Source: Filobasidium wieringae
Lineage: Eukaryota; Basidiomycota; Tremellomycetes; Filobasidiales; Filobasidiaceae
Reading direction: 5' to 3'
DNA length: 64,000 nucleotides
Assembly: GCA_001600055.1 (NCBI GenBank)
Contig: BCIV01000002.1
Coordinates: 1,377,568 to 1,441,567 of the forward strand
In this document: positions 1-11,447 of the stretch, in pieces
Layout: each line of letters begins with the position of its first letter
Numbering within the stretch: the first letter of the stretch is position 1
Notes under the pieces: model-generated
Database searches by the model: none
What the model was told of the DNA's origin: nothing
The model's input: the letters and a program-made list of their open reading frames with translations, nothing else
Made by a program: the position numbers and the translations under genes

Positions 1-1118
1 TCCATGATGGCGAGTGAGAGAAAGTTGTTCTTGATGGAAGGTAAATGAGTTTTGATGACCAGACAGTGTTCCTCCGCCGGTCACTAACAGTTTGCTTCGC
101 ACGTTTCTTTAAGCTGTTTGGAGCCGGTTCTTGCCCATGACCGATATTCTCCTGTCGAAGCTGCACGAGGAGAGGGCGATCGGAGATCTGAAAGTCATCC
201 AATCCGATTTCTCTATGCCTTTTTACAACAAGTGAGTGTAAAGCTAGAGTCAGAACCAGCTCGGTATTGATTATTGATCGAAATAACTACATGAGATTGC
301 CGGACACGCATCGATGTCTCTCAATGGATTACGCCGGAGGCCCGTGGTATGACCTCGGACCATACATTCTCCTTGCACCCTTGTTATTGCTCTACAGAGA
401 TCCCAACAATGAACTCACTCGACCTAGTAAGGTCACAGGACATATGCTTAAGGCTCGTACGGGAGTAGATCTTTCCACTACTGTCACGCTCAGTTTCGAT
501 CGATTGGAAGCGGTCGCGATTGGTACTACGAGCTTTGCTTACGCTTCTAATAGCGAGACCAAGGTCACCGTCATCGGGACCAGGGGGTGAGTCTTGCAGC
601 TTCTTGCGTTGTTGTAGTCACCCAGCTAAAATTGATCGCTTGCACGGCAATTATCTTGTTATTCAGAGAATTGATAGTTCATGACGGTCCTAACAGATGG
701 ACCAAGGTTACGCTCCGTCGCTTGGATCCTGCGTCGAAGGACCCCGGCGCGCCTATATATCTTCCGGATGAAGTCATTGAACGACCCTTTGTCGGATTCG
801 GGCTCATGTTCGAAGCAGATGCAGTTGCCCGCAGTCTGAAAAGTTAGTATATTATCCCTTCTGACTTCCTGGTTGCGATGGGGGTCTCATCGTTCCACTT
901 GGCTTGCTGCAGACGGAGATCTAGAGAATGCCCGAATGACTCACGACGATACCGCGCTACAGTTAGAGGTAAGCGAGAGATGATTGGATGGCAAGCAACT
1001 CTGATCATTTATACCTTATCCTGTTTTTTCTTTTTCTTTTTTTTCGACGACACAGATTATCAACCAGGTACAAGCGGATGGTGATTACATACTACCCGCA
1101 GGGCTGGCGAAGCGATGA
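1..1118 (+). CDS. Gfo/Idh/MocA oxidoreductase, dihydrodiol/xylose dehydrogenase-like (5' truncated by window)
   Basis: C-terminal two thirds of an NAD(P)-dependent oxidoreductase of the dimeric dihydrodiol dehydrogenase / NADP D-xylose dehydrogenase group. Six exons can be read: 1-40, 114-231, 296-586, 667-842, 913-968 and 1056-1118. The joins restore family landmarks: LFLMEAVWSRFLP across the first intron, then AIGDLKVIQSDF, LPDTHRCLS, and AGGPWYDLGPY, which corresponds to the family's GGxLLDLGxY. The Rossmann domain and the EKP lysine motif lie before position 1. The protein ends with LPAGLAKR and TGA. A sugar or cyclic diol is the likely substrate class by family; the actual substrate cannot be read. 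Convergent with the Zn2Cys6 gene to its right. A second member of the superfamily lies at 4981. Confidence 0.88.
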
Positions 1119-1397
1119 TTATGCGGACCAGCCATCTAGGGAGAAAGTGATGCTTCCTGAGATTAGATTGATAAGATGCTAGGAAACTGAGACTCGTGAC
1201 ACCACTGGACAGCTTCTGATATACTGAACCGCAGCCGTTCGTCTTTACCTCATGGGTTCCAGCCCACAAGAGTATTCCAGTACTCTTGATCAAAATCCGC
1301 ATCGACACCAATTCCGTGATCTTCCAAGAATCGTTGCTATTTGAAAACCATATGATTCGAAGCGAAGTCAGCAATCGCCAAGTATAGCATATCTAGT

Positions 1398-4299
1398 TCA
1401 AGCGAAGATTACGAGATCAGAGAGAGCGAAGTCTAGATCAGCTTGCTCAGCCACATGCGAATGCCCTTCTGCTTGCATCTCTGTGGCGGCCTGCGGGGAT
1501 GGGTGTCGAGTAGGTTGACGAGAAAGTGGACTTTGATACATCTCCAATAGCGTCCGTGAGATGAATCTAGCTACGTAAGCTGGTGCTGATGTTTTGTCCG
1601 AAACAGTATCGCATGTTTCATGAACATTCAAGAGCACGCCTACGATGATCGATTTCATGTAGCCGTGCGTCATCACAAACATCTACGACGTCGCGAATCG
1701 ATCAGCCTGTCGTAGCAGAAGTTAAAGCTTACTCGTGCAACTTGCCCTTTGCATTGTCTGGACGAAAGCGCTGACTTCGATAGCGAGAACGTCTTGGACA
1801 TGTTGCTACAGGATGCGACAATCTGAGGCGCAAGTCGTGCTAAAAATCAAACCGATTGTCCACTTACGAGACCATCGTCCTTTGAAAGCGCTCTCAGTGT
1901 TGCTGCTACTTTATCTGCAGTTATCAATACAGCCGATATGTCTTCATCGTGCTTGGTAACCTCTGCTAGTTGAGCTTCCGATTGAGCTAGATATATAAGG
2001 ATAGACATGGCTGAAGCTTCGTGAGCACGAGGGGGCATCTTCCAACGATCGAGACTGTAATCGTCTATCCATTTGACAGCATGTTGGCGCACCAAATCAC
2101 GATGATGTCGAGCCAAGGTCTCCCGAACCATCCTTGAGACTGTCGGATCAGTCAGCGCACCCAGGATGGCCGAGCGAGTTCGATAAAGGCTGAAACCGCT
2201 GTGTTACAGCCACATCTCAGTGCCGTTTCATTTAAAGGGAAGCTACTGTATCCACAGGACAGGCTCACCCAATACTACAGACCAACTTTCGGTCTGTAGG
2301 AGTTAAAAGATGCGCCGCGCGCCGAAACCACATCTCGACATCAGGGATATATTGCGGTGCGATCATCATTGGTCGACCGAAAGATCCACTGAGCGATTCA
2401 GTCAGACGAAGACTGCATGCTGAGCGAAAGTTTGGAGCCAACACATATCTGCGCATACCTGTATCTGTTAGTGTGATGGCACGCGGTTATCCAGTTGCAG
2501 TAATCTCTGAGGCAATGATATCAATCGAACTTACGAAGAGTCGAAACCTGCACAACGAATACAGGCGCCCCACCATATAAGTCGGAACGTTTAGCTGCAA
2601 GGCTCGAAGATTCATATTACTTTGACGTACAACAAAGACCTGTAGCAAATTGAGAACGAATCTTTCAGCCACGGCTTGGCTTCTCGTCCAAAGACAATAT
2701 TCTTACAGAACCAAGTTCGATCGGCGTCCTATTTCAGCGCACCAATGCTTAGTCATATAAACCGCTTGTCACCTTGAAGAGAAATATCAAGACCTACTAT
2801 CATGCGTTTCGCCAGAAGATCATCTGCTGAGTCTGGAAGTCGATTGAAGATATGCAGATTAAGCTGAAACCCTAGTCTGACCGCATGTCCAACTTTGAGA
2901 AAGGCCGTATTATCTGTAGGACTTTTCCAATAGACCATGATACACAACGCCTGAACGAGTTCGATGTAACATTCCCCCTCGGTCATAGCTCTTGCTACCA
3001 ACTGTTGGCAATGTGAGGATAAGACGGACCAGAGATCTGGGCGGAAGAATCGAGCTGATGCTGCCATTATGGCTGTCAGGAGAGCAGCTGATGCTGAGCG
3101 GACATGGTCGTATGTGTGTACTATGTCGGACAATATAAGCGATCAGCGCTCATGAGCAACGCGGTTCGAAAAATTCTTCGATCATCCGTTTAAGGTAGCT
3201 CACAAGTAGGGTCAAGTAGCGCTATATAAGGCTGTAGCCGCGAGTGAAAACTTCAGACGGTGAAAATTTTGCTGACCGTCAGCCCACTCCCTTTTTGAAA
3301 ATACCGACTGAACCATGCTTCAAGGCACTTTACAAGGTCGACGGCTACTTACAGCTGAAACAAATGGCTTCCTTCATGATTCGCTAGCAGTCCTATTTCG
3401 ATTGGATCATTAAAGCGGCCCATCCCTGCTCGGCGGGGTTGAGAATGACCATTCTTGCGATGAGAAGGGGGTGACATGGGATCAAGGTATTCGATCACAT
3501 TGACGCTCTTTCCGCTACCAGTGTCGAGCCTTCTTGTCAAAGCCTCTAGAGAGCCGATACCAGTTGAAGATATCAAGGTGTCTGAATTCAGTGTATCTAG
3601 GATTGATAGACCGGCTGGCAAACCAGCTTCTACGCGAGTGGATTCATCGAGTGGTCCAGTGGGATGCGCGTAATGCGCAAGTGGAACAGCGTGGCTGGAC
3701 GGGTCTGCGGCGGGCATCTGATTGGTGTTCCTTTCCATAGAGACTATATTAAAACCCATACCATCGATTCCTCCTTGATCGATAGCATCTTCTTGTGCAG
3801 TGACGTTGGAATGACTTGCGTTGTCGTCTGACCTTTCCATGGGCTCCAGTCTGGGACTACATATGTCGACCTCTCAATTCCCCTGAGAACTAGATCTGTG
3901 TTGTGCCAAACTCACTTGGCCCTGGGTTTTCGACCTCGTTTTTCTGAACTATAGGCGCAAGTAAGTTCCAGTCGTTCGCAGCGATCGCAATTTGTCGAAG
4001 GAATGGACGAAGGAACTCGCTCATTTTCAGGCCGGCCTGGTCGACAGCGTACCTGGACGGGAACAGATGTAGATAAAACAAAAGGCAGACGCAGACGACC
4101 AGGCGTATCGTCCGGTGATTCTCACCTTGGTAGCTCGACAAGGTAAACATCTGCCAGTGCCAATTATCGCGCATTGTTGTCACGCATTCTTGCAGAACGG
4201 TCAGTCGGCGTATGGATCGTGGGCCGAGTTCACGTACGCTTGAGATTGCCGTTGCCGTCCAGCCGGAAGGTTGGCTCTGGACGTATCAGCAGGAGGCAT
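1398..4299 (-). CDS. Zn2Cys6 fungal transcription factor with long zinc-cluster loop
   Basis: Nuclear DNA-binding regulator. The N-terminus MPPADTSRANLPAGRQRQSQ is followed, across two introns, by a binuclear zinc cluster: ACLPCRATKVRC, then 18 residues, then CDRCERLELTC, then the basic tail KRGRKPRA. The gap between cysteines 3 and 4 is longer than the usual 5-12. Next comes a Ser/Pro-rich linker (about 3349-3840), then the fungal-specific middle homology region. The join at about 3130-3240 gives LQPYIALLDPTLHTYDHV, the canonical LLDP-x-HT start. RTWF and SFGRPMMI follow, and the protein ends in VIFA. The stretch 2430-2680 is ambiguous: one long intron, or an extra exon. Divergent from the oxidoreductase at 4981 across 681 bp, which suggests it controls that gene. 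Confidence 0.85.
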
Positions 4300-4980
4300 G
4301 TTTGTGCCGGACTAGCTAGAGTTTGTGGGTGCGGACGATGACTTGAATCACCTAACGTCCACCTCGACTTGGTTGTGACGGAAGTATGGGTCGGCTATTA
4401 CGCGGTTCGACGGCTAAATAGAAGCCGATAACGAAACGCATGCGAATATTATGAAATTGCGTCATATTCCCACGGGGCGGATAGAGGTCGATACTCTAAT
4501 CCGAGCTACTCGCCATGCTCGCATGTCGAACCTGCAAGATCGCTTGCCTTAATTGCCTTGGTGGGTTTCGGTGGCATACGCAAGGCCCGAAACTCTTGCT
4601 GCTTCATTCGACTTCCTACCAGCTGGCGCGGATTGTTTTGTCTTCCGTACTTCGACCGATCTCCGCTCCTCATCATACAGTACTGCTATCAGAGAAGAAG
4701 ATACCTGCCGCGGAACTTGTCACCGGCCATCGATACATGATATACATGAGATAGCTTTCAGCTTAGGCTTCTTCTCTGTGCGAATGCTTCACGCATCGAT
4801 TCAGCGTTTGAGGGCTGTTTATGTCGGCGTTCAGGCGGATGAGGATCCCGGAATTAGGCGAGACATAGCCAAATTAGCCGAACGAGCAAGACGACTGCAG
4901 TTAAAGGCAGAAATCAGGATGGAAACGTGGTTTATGCTTCGACCATGATTCCCTCTGTCAGTCCTCTACTACCTATAACC
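4300..4980. promoter_or_regulatory. Divergent promoter between Zn2Cys6 regulator and oxidoreductase
   Basis: 681-bp gap between two start codons facing away from each other. It holds several CGG triplets around 4370-4430, including a dyad listed separately. A forward reading frame (about 4553-4948) crosses it but matches no family I recognise and lies directly upstream of the next start, so it is not called as a gene. Confidence 0.6.
4411..4427. promoter_or_regulatory. CGG-N11-CCG dyad (Gal4-type zinc-cluster half-site spacing)
   Basis: Inverted repeat CGGCT-N7-AGCCG, so the CGG and CCG triplets are 11 bases apart, the spacing bound by Gal4-type Zn2Cys6 dimers. It lies 112 bp upstream of the regulator start at 4299 and about 550 bp upstream of the oxidoreductase. 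Function is inferred from spacing and position only. Confidence 0.4.
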
Positions 4981-6862
4981 ATGACACTCGAAGCCCAAGC
5001 TAGTGAGCCCCGCCGGATCCTTAATGTCGCGGTGAGCCTTTAGGTTGCATCGCAAGGTAGCTCTCGTTCAATTGTCATACGGGTAGGTGATCGGAGTCGG
5101 CGAGGTTGCAATGGTGACCCATGTAAGCCAAAATTAGCTCTCTGATATCACTGCTTACTAGGCCTGACTCATCATAGCTGCCTACGCTGTCCCTATGCTC
5201 CGACATGTTCCGCACAGTAGCGCTCGTGGATATAAGCCAAGACGCGCTGGAGCACTGTTCTCGGAAATTCCACGTTCCGCATACCTTCGACAGTGTGGAC
5301 AAGATGTTGGAACAAGTTCCGTCGGTCGACTTAGTCATGATTATGAATGCCAAGTACGTTCTCCCATATACGAGGATCCGAGTCTACGCTCACCAACACC
5401 GAACTCATGCGACTGTAGCGAATATCACGTACGTCTGATTGGAATTCTCCATCTCACGAGGACGTAAGGTAGATCTTACAAGGCGTCTTCTGGCGCTTCA
5501 ATAGGCCATTCATGCCATCAAGTCACTCGAGGCGGGGAAACACGTCTTCATTGAGAAACCCATGACTCTCTCCCACGAAGACGGTGCAGCCATCGAGCGA
5601 GCTCGAGTGGCGGCCAACCGAGTGGTGTTTGTAGGATACATGAGAAGGTATGCTACGGCGTTCTTAAGAGTCAAGGAGGAAATGAGAGCCTTGAAAAAGG
5701 GGGATATCAATTATGGTAACCTGCGATTTCCTTGAAGTCATTCGAAGCCAAAATTCACATGTGCTCACAATCAATGCTCCCGCAGTTAGGGTTCGAGACA
5801 TCATTGGCTACGTTAGCTTTTCTTCCGAAATATATCCTGCTTTAGACTAAGAGCGCTAAGGACGGTCAACTACTTAGAATCACTACTTCGTCAACCAGAG
5901 CGGAACGTTTCCTAAACAATTCTCCGGTAGGGAAACCACGAGACCTACTTCGTTAGCAAATCGCGCTGGTCTTTTCGAAACTGACCCGCATGCGAAATTC
6001 CAGACTTTCCTGAGGCAGCAAAGGTAGAACGACAAGCCCTTTCTCAATCGGTTCATTCTCAAGCTTTGGGAGGTAAAGCGAGTAACAAGAGGGATATCAT
6101 GTCTTGGGGCTTGCTTACTGGACTCGCGAGCCACGATCTGTCAGCGATGAGAGAGCTCATCGGGATGCCTCAAAAGGTACTAGCAGCAACGAGGAACGCT
6201 GACGGCATGTTCATTACAGTCTTGTTTCAGTTGTGAGTATCGTTAGCAAATAGTTCCCAATTCCTGAGGGAATAATCCCTTTCTAACAATCGTTTTCTTT
6301 CAGTGATGGATTCTGTTGCTACTACGAGGTCAGTCATCGCTATCTGTCGCGCGCCATTTAACAGAACAGCAGCGAGCTCACCGCCTTCTTGGTTTGTTCG
6401 GTCTGACATAGATGGGGATCGGCCCTATCAGACAATTCGACGCTCATATCGAGATCTACTCCAAACAGCGCCACTTCAAAGTAAATTACGATACGTAAGC
6501 CTTTAACCTAGTCATCGGTATCATGCTTGTTCAGAACGATTTATCGATTTTGCCAAACATAGACCGTACGTCAAAGGTCTGCCAATTACAGCCACCATCT
6601 CAGGATCCAGATTGAACGGAGACCATGTCGAGGAAAACATCCGTCCGACTTACGAGGATGCGTATACGCTCGAGTACCGCGAGCTGTACGGAGCCATCGT
6701 CCACGGCCAAGATGTCAAGACCGACCCGCTAGATGGTAGGTATCTAAAAGTATAGTGCGAGGTCAATCGATTACTTATAGAAGGCTTTTATCGATCCCTA
6801 CAGCGGATCAGGACATGAAGATCTTTGACATGGTTATGGAAAAGATTGTCGACCTTGAATGA
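4981..6862 (+). CDS. Gfo/Idh/MocA family oxidoreductase
   Basis: NAD(P)-dependent oxidoreductase of roughly 400 residues acting on a sugar, polyol or related substrate. The start at 4981 (MTLEAQASEP) leads into the Rossmann motif AVIGVGEVAMVTH assembled over exons 4981-5031 and 5087-5122, then LPTLSL. The catalytic EKP lysine is in GKHVFIEKPM. Later landmarks are VGYMRRYATAF, VRDIIGYNHYFVNQSG, GLASHDLSAMRELIGMP, FDAHIEIYSKQ and YVKGLPIT. The last exon ends in EKIVDLE. About eleven exons, one of them only 10 nt (5419-5428). It is a different subfamily from the gene at position 1. Placed between a Zn2Cys6 gene and a sugar transporter, it fits a sugar catabolic role; substrate unknown. Confidence 0.9.
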
Positions 6863-8108
6863 AGAAGGAGGGGGTGTTCGTCTAGTCTGGTCAAAGTCGT
6901 ATGGTCTGGCAGTCAACAGAGTTACAACTTGCGCTGTAAGAGTGCTATTGATAGTCCCATCCGGTCGAGAGAAACGATGCCTATATCAACTGCGAACAGA
7001 CATAGTTTACTTGTCTTGTCCTGCAGTACGCCATTTTGTTCGATTTTTCAAGCAATTGTACATAGTGCATCGAGAATTCTTGGCCGAACGTGCTGCTTGG
7101 ATAAGTCTTGAGTTGAAGAGATGCACCCGGGGTAACTGTATCGCCTGGTATCCTGCTCTACCGTTCCGTATAGCCTCGCAAACTGCCTCGTCGATAGCTT
7201 CGATCTTGACGTGATGAGTGTCATCCAGTTTGGCGAAGGATGGTTCTGCGATCCCGCGCAATGCCTGTCTCGTTAACTGTCCGTGGCTATTCATATTCGA
7301 TCGGTCGGTGGTATTCGAGGATCGCCTTCGATAAAGTGGTCCTTACCGACGATGGGGATTCACCGATACTGGCAAGATGACCGAAGAGTGCTAAACCTAA
7401 TATCTGGTGTTTAGACATGTATATTCTGATTCCGATTCGTCGGCTACCACTGGCGTTGAAACAGCTATTTCGGTCGAGTCGGTCAAGAGGTTGAGACGGC
7501 GAAACGTCGCACAGAACCGCATAGTCTGACAACGAACCGCGGTGCGCGAAACGCAACTAACCAATATGGTCACGAGACAGCCCCGCCTGGAATTGTTTGA
7601 TGATCGTCTGTTCCTCGTTCCGACGCTAGAAACGCCAACGTAGCGGTGGTTCCGGATCACGAGACTGTGGGTCATGCGGAGTCACACGGGGTAGCATGTG
7701 GTCGACACGCCCCGTTCTGATCAAGCGAGATTTCTCCGCGTTTCATAGACGCCGAGCCAAAGATCTCGCTCTGCGTTGTGAGACTTGGCATCCCGTGATT
7801 GATCGATCTCCTCGACTTTACACGGCCCGGCGAAACCGCTTGGGTCACTGGCTTCTAAAGCTGCTATTCGGGGAAATCCCCGCAAGCCGACGATCCGCAA
7901 GCGTGGCAAGATTAGAGCAAACAAGGGGGCCCCCCGGGTCTTTCACGGCAAAACGTTGTCGCGTCTTCATCAACAGGTGTCGCTGGTGGGAACAGCACAA
8001 TGAAAGTATACATATAACGACCAGATGATCGAGGTCGAATGGTTAGGTTCTTGGACATCGCCTCATCCCCATAGCTCATAGCTAAACCACAACCAGACCG
8101 CATCAACA
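6863..8108. other. Intergenic region, no gene recognised
   Basis: 1,246 bp before the sugar transporter. Several short reading frames exist on both strands (for example about 7007-7294 and 7287-7556, reverse) but none shows a recognisable domain, family motif or consistent splice structure. A GGGGGCCCCC palindrome occurs near 7925. Probably a long regulated promoter, or the decayed remains of a gene. Confidence 0.5.
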
Positions 8109-10311
8109 ATGGCTTCCTCTCCGATGGACGAGAAGAAGGGCGATTTCTATCACGATGAACAGGTCGACGCTGCCGGCGGGCAGGAAAAGTTTACCGTCGA
8201 TCAAATCGAGGCCGCCTATTTCAACACCGCGGGAATGTCTTCGAGCGAAGTCTCGGCGGTCAGAAGTGCCGCTTTGGCAGCGGCTCTCAAGCAGAGTCCC
8301 ATCAATGCTCGATCCAGGGCTTCCATGATGCTGTACTTCTGCGGTTTCGTCAGTTTCCTCGGAGCTTGTGCAAACGGGTGAGTTCCTACAGCGTTCCCCG
8401 GTCCGAGAGACAATCTGATCGCTAGTCGCACGTAGATACGATGGTTCTTTGTTCTCGGGTATCTCTCCGATGACTCAATATCGAGATCATTTCCAGGTCG
8501 AACTCGCCGGTCCCCAAGTGTCCAAGATCTTCTCGCTCTACAACGCAGGAGCAATGGTCGGAGCGCTCTTCGCTGGACCAATTGCTGATTACTTCGGAAG
8601 ACGTGTCGGAATGTTCACCGGTAAGTACAATGCGTCTTTGCTTCTTGTTCCACTCAGCTCTTACCGAGCTGATCGCTTCGAAATTACAGGTGGTGCCTTT
8701 ATTGTTTGCGGAGCTTGTATCACGACTGCAGCGAAAAACATCGACATGTTGATTGGAGGTCGATTCATTCTAGGATTTGGTATTGCAATTATGACGTGAG
8801 TCGACCTGGGGATCTTGCCATTTCCGTCGTACTGATTTCCCGCCTCTCAAGTGTCGGAGCTCCTGCTTACATTACCGAGATTGCACCTGCTCACTGGCGT
8901 GGTCGAATGGTCGGTATTTATAACAGTAAGTCTCTTTTATCACCTCCGCAGCCAAGGTTACCTTGAGACTGACTCGACGAGCACAATTAGATGGATGGAA
9001 TGGAGGGGGTATTCCTGGTAAGTAATGGTGCCTAATACTCCTCGTCAATCGAGATCTTGTGCTAACGTCAACACAATCGTACAGCTGCTGCCATTTGTTA
9101 CGGTTGTTCGTACCTCAAAGGGAACGCCGCCTGGAGAATTCCCATGGCCCTTCAAGGATCTTTCAGTGTCGCTATCATGTTCTGTGTTTTCTTCATTCCT
9201 GAGGTACGACTTTCGTCTGAAGAGTTTGACGGAGTCATCGATTTCTGATGACCTACTTCTCATTGCAGTCTCCTAGGTGGTATGTCCAGCATGGCAGGGA
9301 TGAGGAAGCTCTAGCTTTCCTTGTCAAATACCACGGAAATGGCGATCCCAACTCTGCTCTGGTCCGACTCGAAATGGCCGAGATGAAGGCCAGTCGAGAC
9401 GCTGACAACGGTTCCGACAAGCGTTGGTGGGACTACAGCGATCTTTTCAGGACTAAGAACGCTCGTTACAGGATGTTGTCCGGTAAGAATTGCGCTCATC
9501 ACTGAGTCTTTTTTCCTCTCGCTCATACGATTCCGGTCCTCTAGTTCTTTTGATCAGTATCTTCGGGCAGTTCAGCGGAAACGGTCTCGGTTACTTCAAC
9601 TATGTCATCTACAACAACTTGGGATACACTTCTCCCCAGACTCAACTCGCTCTTACCCTAGGAGGATCTTTCCTCTCTGCCATCTGTGGAGTTACTGGAG
9701 CTGCCTTTGCGGATAAAATGGTGCGCTTTAGCTACAAGTGATCCGATTTATCAGATGCTCATCGATTTCGCCTGCCTCAGCCTCGTGTCAAGGTTTTGAC
9801 GATCGGAACTGCCATCTGTGCGGTTTTCCTTGCTATCAATGGTGGTCTTTCCGAGGTCATTGCCCAAATGCCAAAGGATGGTAAAGGTAACCCGATCATC
9901 ACCAACAAAGGTTACGGACAGGGAGCGCTCGCTGCCAACTACCTCTTCGGTGTGGTGTATGCCTTCACGTACACCCCGTTGCAAGGAGTCTATCCTGCTG
10001 AGAACCTTACCAACTCGACCCGTGCTAAGGGTCTCGCCGCGTCCGGTATCATCGTTTCCCTTTTCGGTTTCATCAACACTTACGCTGGTCCAATCGCGCT
10101 CGAGAACATGGGAAACAGGTACATCTTCGTGTTCGTCGCCTGGGATCTTATCGAGGCCGTCGTTTGGTGGTTCTGTGGTGTCGAGACTGTCGGAAAGACT
10201 CTTGAAGAACTGGAGGAAGCCTACAACGCTCCTTACCCTCCTTTCGCATCCAGGAAGAAGACCAAGATCGCGGTTACCGCCGACAACAGGGTTGTCGAAG
10301 TCGTCGAGTGA
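8109..10311 (+). CDS. MFS sugar transporter, lactose-permease/hexose-transporter-like
   Basis: Plasma-membrane sugar:H+ symporter of the MFS sugar porter family, about 530 residues in about nine exons. The start MASSPMDEKKGDF precedes a hydrophilic N-terminal tail of about 70 residues. Signatures: YDGSLFSGI in TM1, ADYFGRRVGMF between TM2 and TM3, GAPAYITEIAPAHWRGR, and PESPRWYVQHGRDEEAL at the end of TM6. In TM7 there is FGQFSGNGLGYFNYVIY, with NG where classical hexose carriers have QQxxG. TM10-12 include TPLQGVYPAENLTNSTRAKG and VETVGKTLEELEEAY. The sequence resembles Lac12-type disaccharide carriers. Lying between two oxidoreductases and a secreted GH5 cellulase, it is well placed to import cello- or other oligosaccharides (inference). 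Confidence 0.92.
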
Positions 10312-11447
10312 TCACATTCATCGAGCTCGAGGTGCAAGGCGCTCTGAAATCACTACAACGTGCAGGGTTGTCGCGGATAGGATTGGAAAGAGTTTCTCAA
10401 CGAACGCACTTGTAATAGGATTAATGAAGTTGGAAGATACATGATTTGCTAAGATTGAGTCTCTTTTACACATGACTGGCCAGCCGTAAGAATGAACTCT
10501 CAGTCGATAATCGAAAAGGACTAGCAGATTGGAGCATATTGACATGCAATTATCGCAACGCGCAGGATTCTTTCGCGTTCGCGCGCAACCAAGTCAACAT
10601 CACATACCCCTTTGGCATCGCTGTCCGACCGACAGTAGATATGTAGTGGAACTTGTACAATTTTTTTGAATCGGATCACATGTCCTCTACATATCGCAGA
10701 CATCCGTGTACGACTAACACAAGTAGCTATCAGCCTGAAAGTCCTCAGTTCCAGTCGAGCTGAACGGAAGCCTCCAACGAAGTGGCGTTCGTGATATCCT
10801 GGGAAAGGGGTCGTTGGCAGATGCTAGGGGTCTGAAACATTACAATATAATTGCGTATATCGGTTTCTTAGCGGGTACATCTCGGCTCTGCACATCTGGC
10901 CCCGGTAAAGTATCGACGATTTGGTTCGAATCACGGAAGCCCCTATTCCGTTTTCACGCCTGCCAGGTACCGATTTATTTCCATCGCAAGTGATCATCTG
11001 TTCGATGTAGCCCATTCCTGGAGCCAATGTCACCGTTTGAATGGAAGCTTGTTTCTGCTACTTTCCGATTTCATTTCACTGGAGGGCGCTACGTAGATTG
11101 CGACCGCAAAATGAAATATAGCAGCGGTCACGGACATAAACAAGTCCCGTCAAGCTATAAACGGCTCGAGCCGAGGATTCTCCGGATGGTTTGGGGAACG
11201 GACATGCAGTCGGAGAAATGGATTGCTCTATTGCTCTACCATGCTGTGACTGACAGATCTGTCCTGTGACTAGCGCGGGGTACTCTGCGGGGTTTCTTCC
11301 TGTGAGGGTGGGGTCCCGTGTAAGCAAAGTAAATCGAGGTAAATTATGAGCGAACCAAAATGAGATAAATAGCTCAGATAGTAAAGAAGTGGGTTTGGAG
11401 AGTAAGGATCGTAGCTACAGCTCAACTGCCAGACAATAATCTACAAC
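10312..11447. other. Intergenic region / GH5 promoter
   Basis: 1,136 bp between the transporter and the endoglucanase, with no supported gene. It holds the dyad at 10934-10950. The 3' end of the transporter and the 5' upstream region of the cellulase occupy the rest. Confidence 0.6.
10934..10950. promoter_or_regulatory. CGG-N11-CCG dyad upstream of GH5 gene
   Basis: CGGAA-N7-TTCCG, with one more complementary base on each side (ACGGAA/TTCCGT, 6-bp arms). CGG and CCG are 11 bases apart, as at 4411. It lies about 500 bp upstream of the endoglucanase start. Confidence 0.4.

Noticed and set aside
91..136. Apparent frameshift in the first oxidoreductase
   Set aside because: Vanishes when the acceptor is placed at 113 rather than 90; the reading EAVWSRFLPM is then continuous.
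4515..4948. Forward open frames starting near CRTCKIACLNC
   Set aside because: The cysteine pattern does not fit a Zn2Cys6 cluster, the frames lie in a divergent promoter, and no family resemblance was seen.
7007..7556. Reverse open frames between the oxidoreductase and the sugar transporter
   Set aside because: No motif, no consistent exon chain; treated as intergenic.
9818..10444. 208-codon alternate-frame reading in the last exon of the sugar transporter
   Set aside because: Overlaps the transporter's conserved TM9-12 coding exon in another frame; Ser/Arg-rich shadow.
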